DNA from: Chionoecetes opilio
Lineage: Eukaryota > Arthropoda > Malacostraca > Decapoda > Majidae
Length of the DNA: 64,000 bases
Assembly (NCBI GenBank): GCA_016584305.1
Contig: JACEEZ010000394.1
Coordinates: 1 to 64,000 of the forward strand
Direction: 5' to 3'
The number at the start of each line of letters is the position of its first letter. Position 1 is the stretch's first letter. The notes under the pieces were generated by a model. That model ran no database searches. It was not told the DNA's origin and was given only the letters and a program-made list of their open reading frames with translations. This document shows positions 1 through 10,740 of this stretch, piece after piece. Position numbers and translations under genes: made by a program.

Positions 1-9
1 TAAAAAAAG

Positions 10-676
10 GGAGGGGGGTTGTATCCTTGTATCCGGCGATACCACCGCCGGTGGTCTCGGTTCATCCGGCCGGTCACTTGCCACCGCCTGGAGGTTGCCG
101 CCCGCTGCCTCATCCTGACGGCAGAACTTTTGCCATCAGGGAGGCATCAAGTATCCCACCACCGTGCCCCCCTCCTGTACAGAAACCATATTCACCGACT
201 CCCTCACAGCCCTCCAACTTCTCCGACGTCACCGCCCTCACACTCACCATGCCCTTTGCTTTCACATCCACCACCTCTGCTTCATTTATCCTCCTCTGGC
301 CATGTCATCCACCTTCAGTGGGTGCCCTCCCACATTGGTGTCAGGGGCAACACTGTGGCCGACAGGGCGGCAGCGGAGGCACACTCCCACCCCTCTCCCA
401 TAGACATGACCAGTTGACCACAGACCAGACTGATTTACTGACTAACCTTCAGACTACATGCAACCGACACTGGGACACAGAGCTGACTGACGCCTTACAA
501 TACACTTCACTTGGACGAATACGACATGACACACGACACCACTGGTGGACCCACTCATCCAGCCGTGCCCTGGACACCGCAGTCACCAGACTCCGGATTG
601 GCCACACCCGCCTCAACTCTCACCTACACAAACTGGGCATGACTGACAGCCCTCACTGCCCCTGGTGCCCCACATA
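10..676 (+). pseudogene. LINE fragment: RNase H domain and start of C-terminal zinc knuckle
   Basis: Remnant of a non-LTR retrotransposon ORF2. About 187-240 encodes an FTDS-type RNase H motif followed by ALQLLRRH; about 300-400, in another frame, encodes a WVPSHIGVRGN..ADRAA block typical of RNase H carried by arthropod I/Jockey-type LINEs. About 560-670 encodes LDTAVTRLRIGHTRL then PHCPWC, the first half of a C-terminal zinc-binding motif. The frames change between blocks, so the copy is dead. It stops at the CCTGG duplication at 677 and its continuation lies at 5035, so it was interrupted by a later insertion. Confidence 0.8.
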
Positions 677-1061
677 CCTGGGGCCAGATCCAGCAAAAAA
701 GTGTAAGTCAAGCGGTGTAAGTATGGTGTAAATGCTACTCCGGCGCAACCCTCCCCCCCCTCTTGCGCCGAGGCTGTTTGAATAATCCGCCGAGATGGAC
801 TTGCGCGGGCGCAAGGAGGAGTATCTGGGAGTATCTCCACAGAGACAGCTGATTGGCTGGCGAATACATTGACGTCATCCTCGCTAATAGCGAATCACAA
901 CAGTGTTTATATTATCTATTCAGATCTATCAGCCAATCACAAGGCTGTCACGTGATAAATAATGTTTACAAACATTAATCAGCTGATTACTCAGCTGGCA
1001 TCTGGGTTGACACAACAAATCGATGTATCATGTTTAAAGCGATAAGGAAGGGTTTGATGAT

Positions 1062-1362
1062 GATTGAAGAATTTCGTCAGTTATTGACGCAGCTGAGATG
1101 GATCTCTGTTGTAACCAGACAGCTCTCTCGCAGACTACCCCGAGCAGAGAGCTGTCTGCTAGTGCTTATAGTGTTGGCCGAAGCCAGCACCTCGGGAGGC
1201 GGGTTACAAACCCCCGGCTAACACCCGGTACCCATTCACTGCTGGGTGGACAGGGGCTCGGGTTTTAAGGAAACAGCCCAACTGTTTCCGCTCCACCCGG
1301 GGATCGAACCTGGGACTTCTCGGTTGTGAACCGAGTGTGCTTCCCCTACACTAAGGGGATAC
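1062..1362 (-). mobile_element. SINE family 1, tRNA-Val-derived, full copy
   Basis: Read on the minus strand, the head at about 1362-1290 is tRNA-like: an A-box-like TAGTGTAGGGGAAG, an anticodon stem-loop CTCGG-TTCACAA-CCGAG giving anticodon CAC (valine), and a canonical B box GGTTCGATCCC. The acceptor stem does not pair well, so this is a SINE head, not a working tRNA. The body (about 1290-1062) contains ACCCGAGCCCCTGTCC and a GCTGTCTGGTTACA segment also found at 57.0 kb. Pol III transcription from the internal promoter is the usual mode for such elements. Confidence 0.8.
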
Positions 1363-1544
1363 AGTTGATTCGGGCCGCCAGTTGAATCAGGCCGCCTATA
1401 TTAAATGCACACTGGACGAGAGTTTCGCGGTCGTTTTCAGAGACACCGACTATTTTTTCTTGGCCTACAATAGGTGCTTGTTCTAACGGAGATAGTTTTA
1501 TTTTGCGCAAAAAAAAAAAAAAAAAAAAAAATATGAAAAAAATT

Positions 1545-1650
1545 AAACTTAACCTAACCTTATAGGTTTCAATGAAACCTAACCTAACTTTATGGGTTTT
1601 AATGAAGCCTAACCTAACCTTAAAGGTTTTAATGAAACCTAACCTAACCT
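1545..1650. repeat. Telomere-like minisatellite array, short
   Basis: About three to four units of CCTAACCTTATAGGTTTTAA type (unit about 30 bp), bounded by the TTTTGCGCAAA inverted repeat of element K1. Confidence 0.8.
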
Positions 1651-1861
1651 TAACCACAAAGTATACTTTTTTTTTTTTATGGGTTTGCGCAAAATAAAAC
1701 TGTCTCCATTAGAACAAGCCCCTATTGTAGGCCAAGAAAAAAAAATCGGGTGTCTCTGAAAACGACCGTTTAACTGCCCTGTCTGCTGGGTATGCATGCT
1801 ACTTTATACTATAGTTTTATTTTGCGCAAAAAAAAAAAAAAAAAAAAAAAATATGAACAAA

Positions 1862-2033
1862 TTAAACTTAACCTAACCTTATAGGTTTTAATGAAACCTA
1901 ACCTAACCTTATAGGTTTTAATGAAACCTAACCTAACCTTAAAGGTTTTAATGAAACCTAACCTAACCTTATAGGTTTTAATGAAACCTAACCTAACCTT
2001 ATAGGTTTTAATGAAACCTAACCTAACCTTAAC
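1862..2033. repeat. Telomere-like minisatellite array, second
   Basis: Five to six units of the same roughly 30-bp AACCTAACCT/TTTTAATGAA repeat, again bounded by poly-A plus TTTTGCGCAAA on the left and its inverse on the right. Confidence 0.8.
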
Positions 2034-2282
2034 CACAAAGTAGGCCTATACCTTTTTTTTTTTTTTATGGGTTTGCGCAAAATAAAACTATCTCCATTAG
2101 AACAAGCCCCTATTGTATGCCAAGAAAAAAAAATCGGGTGTCTCTGAAAACGACCGTTAAACTGCCCTGTCTGCTGGGTATGCATGCTACTATAGGCGGC
2201 CCGAATCAACGGTATCCCACTAAGGAGTACCATTGACAGTACAGATTGACCAAAAATAAACAATTTGGAGGCAATAATTTAA

Positions 2283-2480
2283 GGCGCAGACATCCTGATT
2301 GACTTTTAATAAATATTTCTAGGGCAATAATGGGCCAGCCATCCTGATTAACCTAATAATTCAGGGACAAAAAGGGGCAGACATCATGGTTGACCATATA
2401 ATCATATAATTCAAGGGCGTTAAGAGGCAGACATTCTGAGTGACCTAATCGTATCATTCAGGGATAATAAGAACGGTAGG
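2283..2480. repeat. Degenerate tandem repeat of about 60 bp
   Basis: Recurring blocks of the form GGCAGACATCCTGATTGACC followed by AATTCAGGG(A/C)AATAA appear three to four times with much divergence. A related block occurs at about 4365-4435. No gene is seen in 2213-2580. Confidence 0.5.
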
Positions 2481-2584
2481 CTACCTGGTACTCTAGTCTA
2501 CCGAAATTCTCGTCCTGACACAATCCGGGAACTCTCGCCGAAGGTAATGGTTAGGTTAGTAGGATATTAAGGGAAAGATACCGG

Positions 2585-2872
2585 TAAAAATGAACGAGGA
2601 CTGCGCGGTCATTTTCTGAAATACTGACTAGATTTTCCTTGCCTAAAATTAGTGCTTTTGGTAAAATGGACGAGGACTGCACGGTCATTTCTGAGACACT
2701 GACTAGTTTTCCTTGGGTAAATTAGTGCTTTTGATAAAAATGGACGAGGACCTGCGCAGTCATTTTCTGAAACACTGACTAGATTTTCCTTGCCTAAAAT
2801 TAGTGCTTGTGGTAAAAATGGACGAGGACTGCGCAGTCATTTTCTGAGACACTGACTAGTTTTTCCGGTAAA
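2585..2872. repeat. Tandem repeat, about 70-80 bp unit, four copies
   Basis: Four copies of TGGACGAGGACTGCGCGGTC followed by TTTCTGAGACACTGACTAG, TTTTCCTTG and AATTAGTGCTT. The unit resembles the arm segment of element K1 at about 1420-1480 (TGGACGAGAGTTTCGCGGTC, then CAGAGACACCGACTA and CTTGGC), so it appears to be an amplified piece of that arm. Confidence 0.7.
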
Positions 2873-3200
2873 TTTCTAGTGTTTGCCCATACTCTCCCAC
2901 TAACCCCCAAGCAAGTTTGGGCACCTGTGGGAATGCGGGGTTTTGGGGTGGGGAACAAATAATGCGTCGGAGACACGTAATTTAAGAATTGTGTAGAGGA
3001 GACAAACTCCCTAGATCTAAAGTAATTTCCTTATATCTAGAGAAATTTGCCTAACCAAAATTAACCTAACCTAGCGGGGGGCTTGACCCACCGATAAACT
3101 AACCTAACCTAACCTAAATCTAACCAAATCTAACCTAACCTAACCAGATCTAACCTAACCTAACCAAATATAACCTACCCTAATCAATAATACCCTAACC
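2873..3200. mobile_element. hAT-type MITE, left-end fragment
   Basis: Begins GGTAAATTTCTAGTGTTTGC like the complete copies at 3303 and 15827, shares GCGGGGTTTT and the ACACGTAATTTAAGA block and an AACCTAACCT tract, but lacks the right end. Confidence 0.65.
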
Positions 3201-3302
3201 AAACCTCCTATATGGTTGGGGGGCCTCTGGAAGGGGAGGTTGTGTCTGTATGAGTATTAGTCTAAGACAACTATATCATTTCTACAATATGTATATAAGT
3301 TT

Positions 3303-3832
3303 GGTAAAATTCTAGTGTTTGCCCATACTCTCCCACTTCCCCCAAAAATTTGGGCACCTGTGGGAATGCGGGGTTTTCGGGTGGGGAACAAATTATGCGT
3401 TGGAAACACGTAATTTAAGAGTTGTTTAGGGGGTTAAAATTACCTAGATCTAGGGTTTATTTCCTTATATCTAGAGAAATTTGCCTAACCAAATTACCTA
3501 ACCTAGCGGGGGGCTTGACCCACCGATAACCTAACCTAACCTAACCTAACCTAACCAAATCCCAACCTAACCTAACCTCCTAGCGGGGGGGGGTTGGGGG
3601 GGTTCTCAACACTTCAGTCATCATTCTGAGGATCGTCAGGTTCACACGTCTCTGGACTCAGAAGAAATCAATGAATTTTCCCTAAATCTAGAGAATTTTT
3701 AATTTCCAAACTCAAAAATATGTGGTTTCGACGCATATTTTTCTACCCCAGCCATAATCCTGCATTCCCCAGGTCCCAGCTTGTTTTGGGGGAAAAGAGG
3801 GGGGGAGTTATGGGCAAACACTAGAATATACC
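3303..3832. mobile_element. hAT-type MITE with 8-bp target duplication
   Basis: The ends GGTAAAATTCTAGTGTTTGC and (reverse complement) GGTATATTCTAGTGTTTGCC form terminal inverted repeats. ATAAGTTT occurs at 3295-3302 and again at 3833-3840, an exact 8-bp duplication as expected for hAT transposition. The interior has no coding capacity and holds AACCTAACCT tracts. A second complete copy lies at 15827-16389. Confidence 0.75.
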
Positions 3833-3840
3833 ATAAGTTT

Positions 3841-4740
3841 AACGGTTACGCGGAAAGTGCATTAATACTGTACAGTATACTAAACAAAAAATAATATGGA
3901 AAACGCATGTGGAAGGCGTAGTGACCGCGCAGTTATCGGCCATTATACTGAAACACCAACGAGAAGTCTGACGACATAAAAATTTTCGGCAGTTCCACTT
4001 GTAATAGGTGCAAATGAAAGAATAAAAGGTATTTCGTTATTGACAAGTTTTTCGCTTGTCCAAAATAATTTAAAACTACACTTCAATTACAACTACATGG
4101 ACATTGGTTACGTAAATGTCAAAACCCAGACCTCCCAATCACTAAACTAACCCCGATATTCGGTCCCTGAATTCACAAACACGGGTAAAAGCTGTTTAAA
4201 TATATAGATTGGGTACTGTTATGTTAATAAATAAACTTGTAACTGTCGCTTAATAGGAGCTCTCCCGACGTAAAAAAAATGGAACATTCTCCGACGGTGG
4301 CGAGCATTCCTTCCGTTCGGGGACTGTACCATTAAAGGCTAGCAAACGGACCTAACTACCCTTCAGGGGCAATGAGGGTCAAGCGTCCTGAGTGACCTAA
4401 CCATAGTGCAAAGGGCACTGAGGGGCAGGCATCAGAACAAAAGTTTCATTCTCAAAAACGTCCAAAAATTTCGATATAGTGAAAAAATTAATCTAGCCGC
4501 GGGATGCAGGCTCGCCTCGTCCCACAAAAAATTCTGCTCACAGGACTCCGCTAGTGGCCTAAAAAAAATGGTGCTGCCCAATAACGAACTAATACAACAA
4601 AAACACGAAGGCAGTCCTACACGGCTGAGGCGGCCCCCACCAAGGCTTTTATCTCCTAAACATTTGTAAACACACGCCCGCCGACTACCAATAGGCTTAT
4701 GTTTCAATCCTTACCCCGGTGGTAACGTTATTTGGCATAA
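3841..4740. other. Unassigned interior of the 4.35 kb element
   Basis: The stretch around 3841-4120 is similar, in reverse, to 20.3-21.28 kb (for example ACTTTC-CGC-TAAC next to GCAGTATTAAT and the CATGGACATTGGTTACGTAA motif), so it is repetitive. I find no convincing gene; open frames at 4406-4707 overlap on both strands and show no known motif. Confidence 0.4.
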
Positions 4741-5034
4741 TAAATTACATTTATTTATATATATGAGATACACCTTCTCTACACCTCCTCTCGAGGGTGG
4801 TGTAAATCTACGCCATAATATTGGCCCTGTGACGTCACGGAAATGGAGTAAGTACTCTTGCTGGATCCAGCCAGGGAGGGTTGGCGCAGAAAATTGGCAC
4901 CGAGGGGTAAAGTCTGGCGTTGTGACGTCATCGATTTGGCGCAGAGTAGCTCCTGATCCAAGAAAGTTTTCGAAAGAGGAGTATCTCAGACTTACACTGA
5001 CATACACCGGCGTATGTGTTTTCTGGATCTGGCC

Positions 5035-5340
5035 CCTGGACCACCTGAACACCTCCCCCTGCAATGTCCTCGCCACCACTCCCACCGCACGGCACTCCTC
5101 CAATCACTTATTTCCCCTCCTCCTCCGCAGACCAACTCTAGGGCCCACCCTTTTTGGGTGGCTCTCCAGATCCCGGCTTGGCCTTCAAAATCCTCAAACA
5201 CACCAGGACCTTCCTACAGAAGTCTGGGCCCAAATGCACAGGGTCTAACCTGCTGATTCATTTTCATCCCGCACCTTCGGGGCACTAGAGGCTGTGGCAC
5301 CACAGCCTGCACGGGCCCTTTAAACCCCCAACAACAACAA
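5035..5340 (+). pseudogene. LINE fragment: C-terminal zinc motif and 3' tail
   Basis: Continuation of the LINE interrupted at 676. After the repeated CCTGG the sequence encodes PEHLPLQCPRHHSHRT, completing the C-terminal C-C-H-C-type motif started by PHCPWC at about 655. Coding ends near 5254; a short 3'UTR ends in an (AAC)n tail at 5329-5340. The tail is followed at once by another LINE fragment. Confidence 0.75.
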
Positions 5341-5900
5341 CCTTTTTTCCCCCTGCCGCTCTCCGCGGCCAAACGCCTCATCTCCCGGGTCTGCCGGGTC
5401 CGCCCGGAACAACACGCTCGGCGATGCCCTCCGCACCACCTCCATGGGCCATTACCGCAGTGACTCTTCCCCCCAGCCGTGGATACGGAAAAAGTCCGTG
5501 TCCTTGATGTCGCTCCCACCCGCCTCCGCCTGGGCACACGACACTCACAGGCTCACCCGCTCAAACCGCATCGCCTCCGTCTGTCCCCTGGGCCCCCACT
5601 GCCCCCGGGCATAAATGTTCCGGAGACTATTGAACACTTTCTGCTGCAGTGTCCCGCGCTTCCACTCCCACCGTCTGGTGGCACACACCCAACTCATCGC
5701 CCTGAACGTCAACACCTTTTACCTGCCCACCCTGTGGCGGCGGCTGGTGTTCCCCCCCGGCAATACGCCGTTCATCCGCCTCACCGTGCCTTCCTGAGGA
5801 AGACAGGTCAACTATAGCGCCTGTGATAGCATCATAGGACATCACCAGGGCTCATAGTGTTCCCCAAGGGATCTCGCAGCCCTAAAACAACAAGAAGAAG
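5341..5900 (+). pseudogene. 5'-truncated LINE C-terminus and 3' tail, copy 1
   Basis: Encodes, with frameshifts, ALTRLRLGHTTLT-like and PHCPWC segments and, at 5615-5690, ETIEHFLLQC followed by PRFHSHR, the C-terminal zinc motif of RNase-H LINEs; stop near 5815. The 3'UTR ends in AAAACAACAAGAAGAAG at 5884-5900. It starts directly on the (AAC)n tail of the preceding LINE. The matching copy at 9899 has fewer indels. Confidence 0.75.
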
Positions 5901-6180
5901 ACCTACACCAGGCTTATCCCACGCCTGCTACTGGCCTAGCCTGGCCTGGCTCAGGCGGAACCCATAGAAAACTTGCTAGTGCTTCATCAGTGTCCACGCC
6001 TGCACGCCCACCGCCGTACTGGGTCACGTTACCACCTCGCCCTGCGTGTCGCCCCCGCTGGCCAGCCCACCCTGTCCCTGCCTGCGTCCACACCAGACTC
6101 GATCGTACTATTTCATGGCATCGTGGCAGTGCTAAACACCTCCAGACCAAGGCATCACAACCCATCACCCACAGGTAACG
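5901..6180 (+). pseudogene. 5'-truncated LINE C-terminal fragment, third in the stack
   Basis: Encodes VLHQCPRLHAHRR (about 5978-6015), the same C-terminal motif from a different LINE, followed by LALR.APAG..PTLSL. It begins directly after the tail of the second LINE at 5900. Copy at 10460-10740. Confidence 0.6.
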
Positions 6181-6329
6181 GAAAATAGGGTAAATATGCA
6201 GTTCCAAAACCCAATTCTCCCGGGAAATTTTTACACTAGGACCAGAATCCCTACACAATGGAACCCTACCCATAACTACGTCACGGTTTGTTTTTCATCG
6301 GTGCATTGTGGGGATAAGGGGGGTCGCCG

Positions 6330-6750
6330 CGGGTGGACCTACGAAGGGAAAACTACGGCGATGGAAGAATTTAGAGTTATTTTGCGCGAAATTTATATTC
6401 CAGGTGCTATATTACTGTGCTCTGTTCTCGCTGACAACACTATAGAGAAGACCTGAGGTAATGGCTGATGTGCAGAGGTTCTAAACCAAAAAAAACAGAG
6501 TCATAACAGAGCCTCGTCAAAAGGTAAGTAACTGGGAGGTACGTAATGTGTCCCCTACCACTTGCTTACTTCTTAATGAGGGCTCTGCTGTGACTGTTTT
6601 CCTGGTTTAGAAGCCTTTGCACATCAACCATCACCTCAGGTCTTCTCTATGTTGTCAGCGAGCACGGAAATATAGCACCTGGAATACAATTTCGACCGCA
6701 ACAACTCGAATTTTTCATCGTCGTAGGCTTCTCTTGTAGGGTTGTACATT
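6330..6750. mobile_element. Fold-back MITE
   Basis: Left arm (about 6340-6490) contains ATATTCCAGGTGCTATATTA, GCTGACAACA and AGAAGACCTGAGGTAATGG; the right arm (about 6600-6750) is its inverse. The loop of about 110 bp is non-coding. A badly corrupted relative lies at about 9180-9290. Confidence 0.65.
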
Positions 6751-6849
6751 TCATGGTATGATTGAATTAAAATACCTTATTAATTGAGTTCCTTTTTTTG
6801 TCTTTTCCCCAAATAAATAGTGGACATCATGGTTTAAGTGTCTTGCGAG

Positions 6850-9655
6850 CAAGCATACTCTTGAGTCTATCCACGGTTTTACGGTCAAATTCGCCCAAAC
6901 ACGGTCAATTTGCCCCAAAAAAACCTCCCCAAAACCCCACCTCCTCCAAACCCTCCTCCAGGTAACCCCTAAAAAACCCCTACCAAACGCCCACGTGGCC
7001 ACGCCGAGGGTTTGTTTATATGGTTGTCAACCCACCCCCCTTTTGTGGTAACGGGTTGCCCTACTTCCACCCCCAAACAGTTCCCCTTTGGGAAGGTTTT
7101 AACAATACAAACCGAATTTTAAGGTTTTAGGGGAAAAAACCCCCGATTAAAAATTCCATCAAAATTGCCCCAAATTCCCCTAGGGGGGCTTACCCACCAA
7201 CCCCCTAACCTAACTCCCTCCCTTTAAAAACCTCCTTTGGGGGGGGGTGGGGGGGTACAACAAGGGACTTCGTGATGGAGATTAAGTTTTGCCGAAATAA
7301 AATTTTCCATAGTTTTCCCCCTCTTTGTTTTTAAACCATAAAAATAGGTATGGTGTGGGCAATTTTAAAACCCAAGAAACGATCCCGGCCCGCCCCAAAG
7401 AAAGGGGTGGAGAAGGGGGGAAATGCAACCTAATGAGAATCTTTTAAAATTTTTTTCGCGGTTAAAACCTTCAATACAACAAAAATAATTTTAAATTTTG
7501 GTGGGGCCCCGGAATATGCCCTGAATGAAATTTAACGAAACAACCGAATTTCCGCTATTTCGGGAGTATTGTAATCGGGATAAAAGAATTAAAATATATT
7601 AATGTTCCTTTTTCTTTCCCAAAATAAAAATACACTTTTAAATTACGGGAGAAATTGCTCCCTTTGAGTCAAAACCAGGACCCCCATTCCCAACCCCAAT
7701 TGGGCCCAACACCCCTGGTAAAGCTTGAAATTATAGATTTGACTTTAATTTAATTTCCCAAACTTTAACGCTAATGGAGCCTTCTTCCCAGAGAAAAAAA
7801 TGGAACCCCCTTTGGCAAAGGGAATTTTTTTGGGTTGACCAAAAACCCCCAAAACTCCAAAAAATTTGGGGATTGGGAAGGGGGTTTTGGGGGGAACCCA
7901 AATTATGCTGGGAAACACTAAAAAAGTTTTTAAGGGTAAAATTCCCTGATCTAGGAACCTTAAATTTCTGGGGGTTGCCAACCTCCCTCCCAAAAATTGC
8001 CCCCACGGGGGTTCCCCCACCTAAAAAACCCAACCAACAAACTAACTAAACAAAAAACCAACCTCCCAAACTACCCCAAACCAACAAAATCTACAAACAT
8101 TAGCGAGGGCCGCAAAAAACAAAATTATCCTCCTACCTCCTGACCCCATTGGAAAAATGACTTATTGAATTTACCTTCCCCAATCCTCCATGGGTGGGAA
8201 AGGGCAATGGGGGCCCGTTGCCGGAACGGGAAATACACTTGCTTTGATATCAATTCCAAACAGATAACGAGGTGAACCCCCCTTTCCTCATGGATTTGGG
8301 AAGGATTGTAGGGTTATCCAAAATCGGAAAAATCCGACTAATGTCGGTTAGTTTTTTTTTTGGATTTCTCCCTTAAAACGGCATCCTCTTCCCATCCTTG
8401 CCAAACCCCCCACCCCGGCACTTTTTAATTAGTTAAAACCCTCCCAACCCCCCGGCCGATTTTGGGTTTTGGTTTTTGGGTTGGTTGTTAATTTTTGGGT
8501 AAAGGGGAATTTGAAGGTTGGAATTTTGGTTAAATTATGGGTTTAATTTTGGGGTTGGAGGTTCGGTGGGCAGCCCCCCGCGGGTAGTTTTTTGGAAAGG
8601 TTAGTTTTTGAGCAATTTTCACCAAAGGAATTACCCAGTTGGGAATCCCCCACAACTTCTTTAGGCCGACCTTTTGTTCCCAAAAACCCCTAAAACCCAA
8701 GGCCCCAAACTTGAAATGGCGGTATGGTAAAGTTTCCGCATTTAAAAGGGGCCAAAAATTTTGAAAGTATGGACCCTGCCCTCCAGGTTATTTGTGGGCC
8801 AATGCCCCAGGGGGGGGGAAGCCCTTTGGGCGAATTGATCTTCGGGGCCCAAGTCTTGGGGGATGGGGTTGGGCGAATGACCGGAAGTGGTAACTAAAGA
8901 AAATGCTTGCTGTGACATTTAAACCTGACTGCCACTAATTTGGGAAAAACCCAAGGGCTCAAAAAAATTTTCTCTCCGGTTGGGCCAAACCTACGGGCCT
9001 CCGCCGGGGAAAAATTTCGGGTCCCCGAATCCAGGGCTTTTTTCCGTGCTCCCCCACCTGAACCGGAAAATGGTGTTAAAAGGCTCTAAACCGGCCCGCT
9101 CCCCGCACCCCAATCAAGAAAGCATGGCCTTCGTCCTCCCTACCCCCTTTCCCCGGGTTTTAAATTTTTTCCTGGTTTAAATCTGCCATAGTTACCTCGG
9201 CTTCTCTAAGTTGTCACAACCCCAAAATTAGCCCTGAAATCAATTTCGCCCCCAAAACCTTTTCCCGCCTGGTTTTCCCCTTCGGGCCACCCCGCCCGCC
9301 CTTTCCCAAAGACCAGGTAACAAACCGTGATAGTTTTTTGGGGCCCATGGGAAATGGGGTTTTTTCCCCAAGGGTTTCCTAGAAACACAACAAGACCCCC
9401 AAATCATCTTCAGTTACTTCCCTGCCTTGGTCCGTTGGGACCCCTAAAATTGTGTGCTCCACCGTGCCACCGAACCCCACCCCTTGGGCAGGTCCACCTG
9501 GCCCTTTGGTTCGGCCCCCCTGCCCGCAAACCGCCCGGGTCCCCATCTGTTTTAAAATTTTTTTTATTCCCCCCCCAAACCGGGCCCCAAAATCCCCAAA
9601 TAAAAAAAGGGGTTTTTTTTAAACCCCTTTTGCCCGCAAAAAGGAGCTGCCGCTC
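6850..9655. other. Error-rich or highly decayed repeat block
   Basis: Base composition changes abruptly: runs of C, G and A of four or more become very frequent. Recognisable but garbled parts include a copy of the hAT-type MITE at about 7840-8040 (GGTTTTGGGGGGAACCC, AATTATGC, GGGAAACACT, CCCTGATCTAGG in the right order) and of the fold-back MITE at about 9180-9290. No gene is supportable. Uncorrected long-read consensus is one explanation; extreme mutation is another. Confidence 0.6.
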
Positions 9656-9898
9656 ACCAGTTCAGTTCAGTACGCCCACTCGATCCCCAGCAATAGGAAC
9701 GAGAATGGGACGGGGCCAGTCTCGATGTATTTTCGCGACCATCAGCCCACCCTGACCCGGTCCGGACTGGACTGAACCAGGGCGGTGAACGTCACGAAAA
9801 TGCGCTACTGCTGATTCATTTGCATCCTGCACCTTCGGGGCACTAGAGGCTGTGGCACCACAGCCTGCACGGGCCCTTCAAACCCCCAACAACAACAA

Positions 9899-10459
9899 CC
9901 TTTTTCCCTCTGCCGCTCTCCGCGGCCAAACGCCTCATCTCCCGGGTCTGCCGCTCCGCCTGGAACAACACGCTCGGCGATGCCCTCCGCACCACCTCCA
10001 TGGGCCATTACCGCAGTGACTCTTCCCCCCAGCCGTGGATACGGAAAAAGTCCCGTGTCCTTGATGTCGCTCTCACCCGCCTCCGCCTGGGGCACACGAC
10101 ACTCACAGGCTCACAGCTCACCTGCATCGCCTCCGTCTGTCCCCTGACCCCCACTGCCCCTGGTGCATAAATGTTCCGGAGACTATTGAACACTTTCTGC
10201 TGCAGTGTCCGCGCTTCCACTCCCACCGTCTGGTGCTACACACCCAACTCATCGCCCTGAACGTCAACACCTTTGACCTGCCCACCCTGCTGGCGGCGGC
10301 TGGTGTTCCCCCCTCGGCAACACGCCGTCATCCGCCTCACCTGTGCCTTCCTGAGGAAGACAGGTCAACTATAGCGCCTGTGATAGCATCATAGGACATC
10401 ACCAGGGCTCATAGTGTTCCCCAAGGGATCCTCGCAGCCCTAAAACAACAAGAAGAAGA
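9899..10459 (+). pseudogene. 5'-truncated LINE C-terminus, copy 2
   Basis: Homologue of 5341-5900. Encodes RVLDVALTRLRLGHTTLTG, a PHCPWC segment, ETIEHFLLQC followed by PRFHSHR, and a terminal LRKTGQL with stop near 10370, in more than one frame. The tail AAAACAACAAGAAGAAG ends at 10459. Confidence 0.75.
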
Positions 10460-10740
10460 CCTACACCAGGCTTATCCCACGCCTGCTACTGGCCTAGCCT
10501 GGCCTGGCTCCAGTGCGGAACCCCATAGAAAACTTGCTAGTGCTTCATCAGTGTCCACGCCTGCACGCCCACCGCCGTACTGGGTCACGTTACCACCTCG
10601 CCCTGCGTGTCGCCCCCGCTGGCCCGCCCACCCTGTCCCTGCCTGCGTCCACACCAGACTCGATCGTACTATACATGGCATCGTGGCAGTGCTAAACACC
10701 TCCCAGACCAAGGCATCACAACCCATCACCCACAGGTAAC
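10460..10740 (+). pseudogene. 5'-truncated LINE C-terminal fragment, duplicate copy
   Basis: Homologue of 5901-6180, with VLHQCPRLHAHRR encoded at about 10540-10580. It follows the preceding LINE tail directly. Confidence 0.55.

Larger units (their letters stand above)
1364..2212. mobile_element. Fold-back element K1 carrying telomere-like minisatellites
   Basis: Outer ends GTTGATTCGGGCCGCC (about 1365) and its complement (about 2195-2210) are the tips of arms of about 150 bp; both arms carry a TCAGAGACACC..CTTGG(C)..ACAATAGG..CTTGTTCTAA segment. Inside, GAGATAGTTTTATTTTGCGC and its inverse bracket poly-A/T and two arrays of a roughly 30-bp unit made of AACCTAACCT plus TTTTAATGAA (about 1545-1650 and 1862-2030). 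A related single-array copy sits at 35.1 kb. No coding function; open frames through the arrays are artefacts of the repeat. Confidence 0.7.
682..5034. mobile_element. 4.35 kb terminal-inverted-repeat element splitting a LINE
   Basis: The left end starts GGCCAGATCCAGCAAAAA and the right end is the reverse complement of GGCCAGATCCAGAAAACA. CCTGG flanks both ends (677-681 and 5035-5039), and the LINE reading frame on the left resumes on the right, so this looks like one insertion with a 5-bp target duplication. No transposase of its own was recognised. The interior is itself composite (SINE, minisatellite fold-back element, hAT-type MITE). TGACGTCA palindromes lie near both ends (about 870, 4830, 4920). 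The superfamily is not assigned. Confidence 0.65.
5252..6262. repeat. 1 kb duplicated block, copy A
   Basis: Runs from TGCTGATTCATTTTCATC through two LINE tails to the terminal sequence TTTACACTAGGACCAGAA. Nearly identical, apart from small indels, to 9806-10824; flanks differ on both sides. Confidence 0.85.

Noticed and set aside
1290..1362. tRNA-Val gene (also at 57003-57073)
   Set aside because: Anticodon loop and B box are good, but the acceptor stem is poor and both copies continue into the same SINE body.
4763..5248. 161-codon plus-strand frame spanning the 5034 boundary
   Set aside because: It crosses the junction between an inserted element and a LINE; the parts belong to different sequences.
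7745..8049. Overlapping frames on both strands
   Set aside because: They lie in the error-rich block, in a garbled copy of a non-coding MITE.
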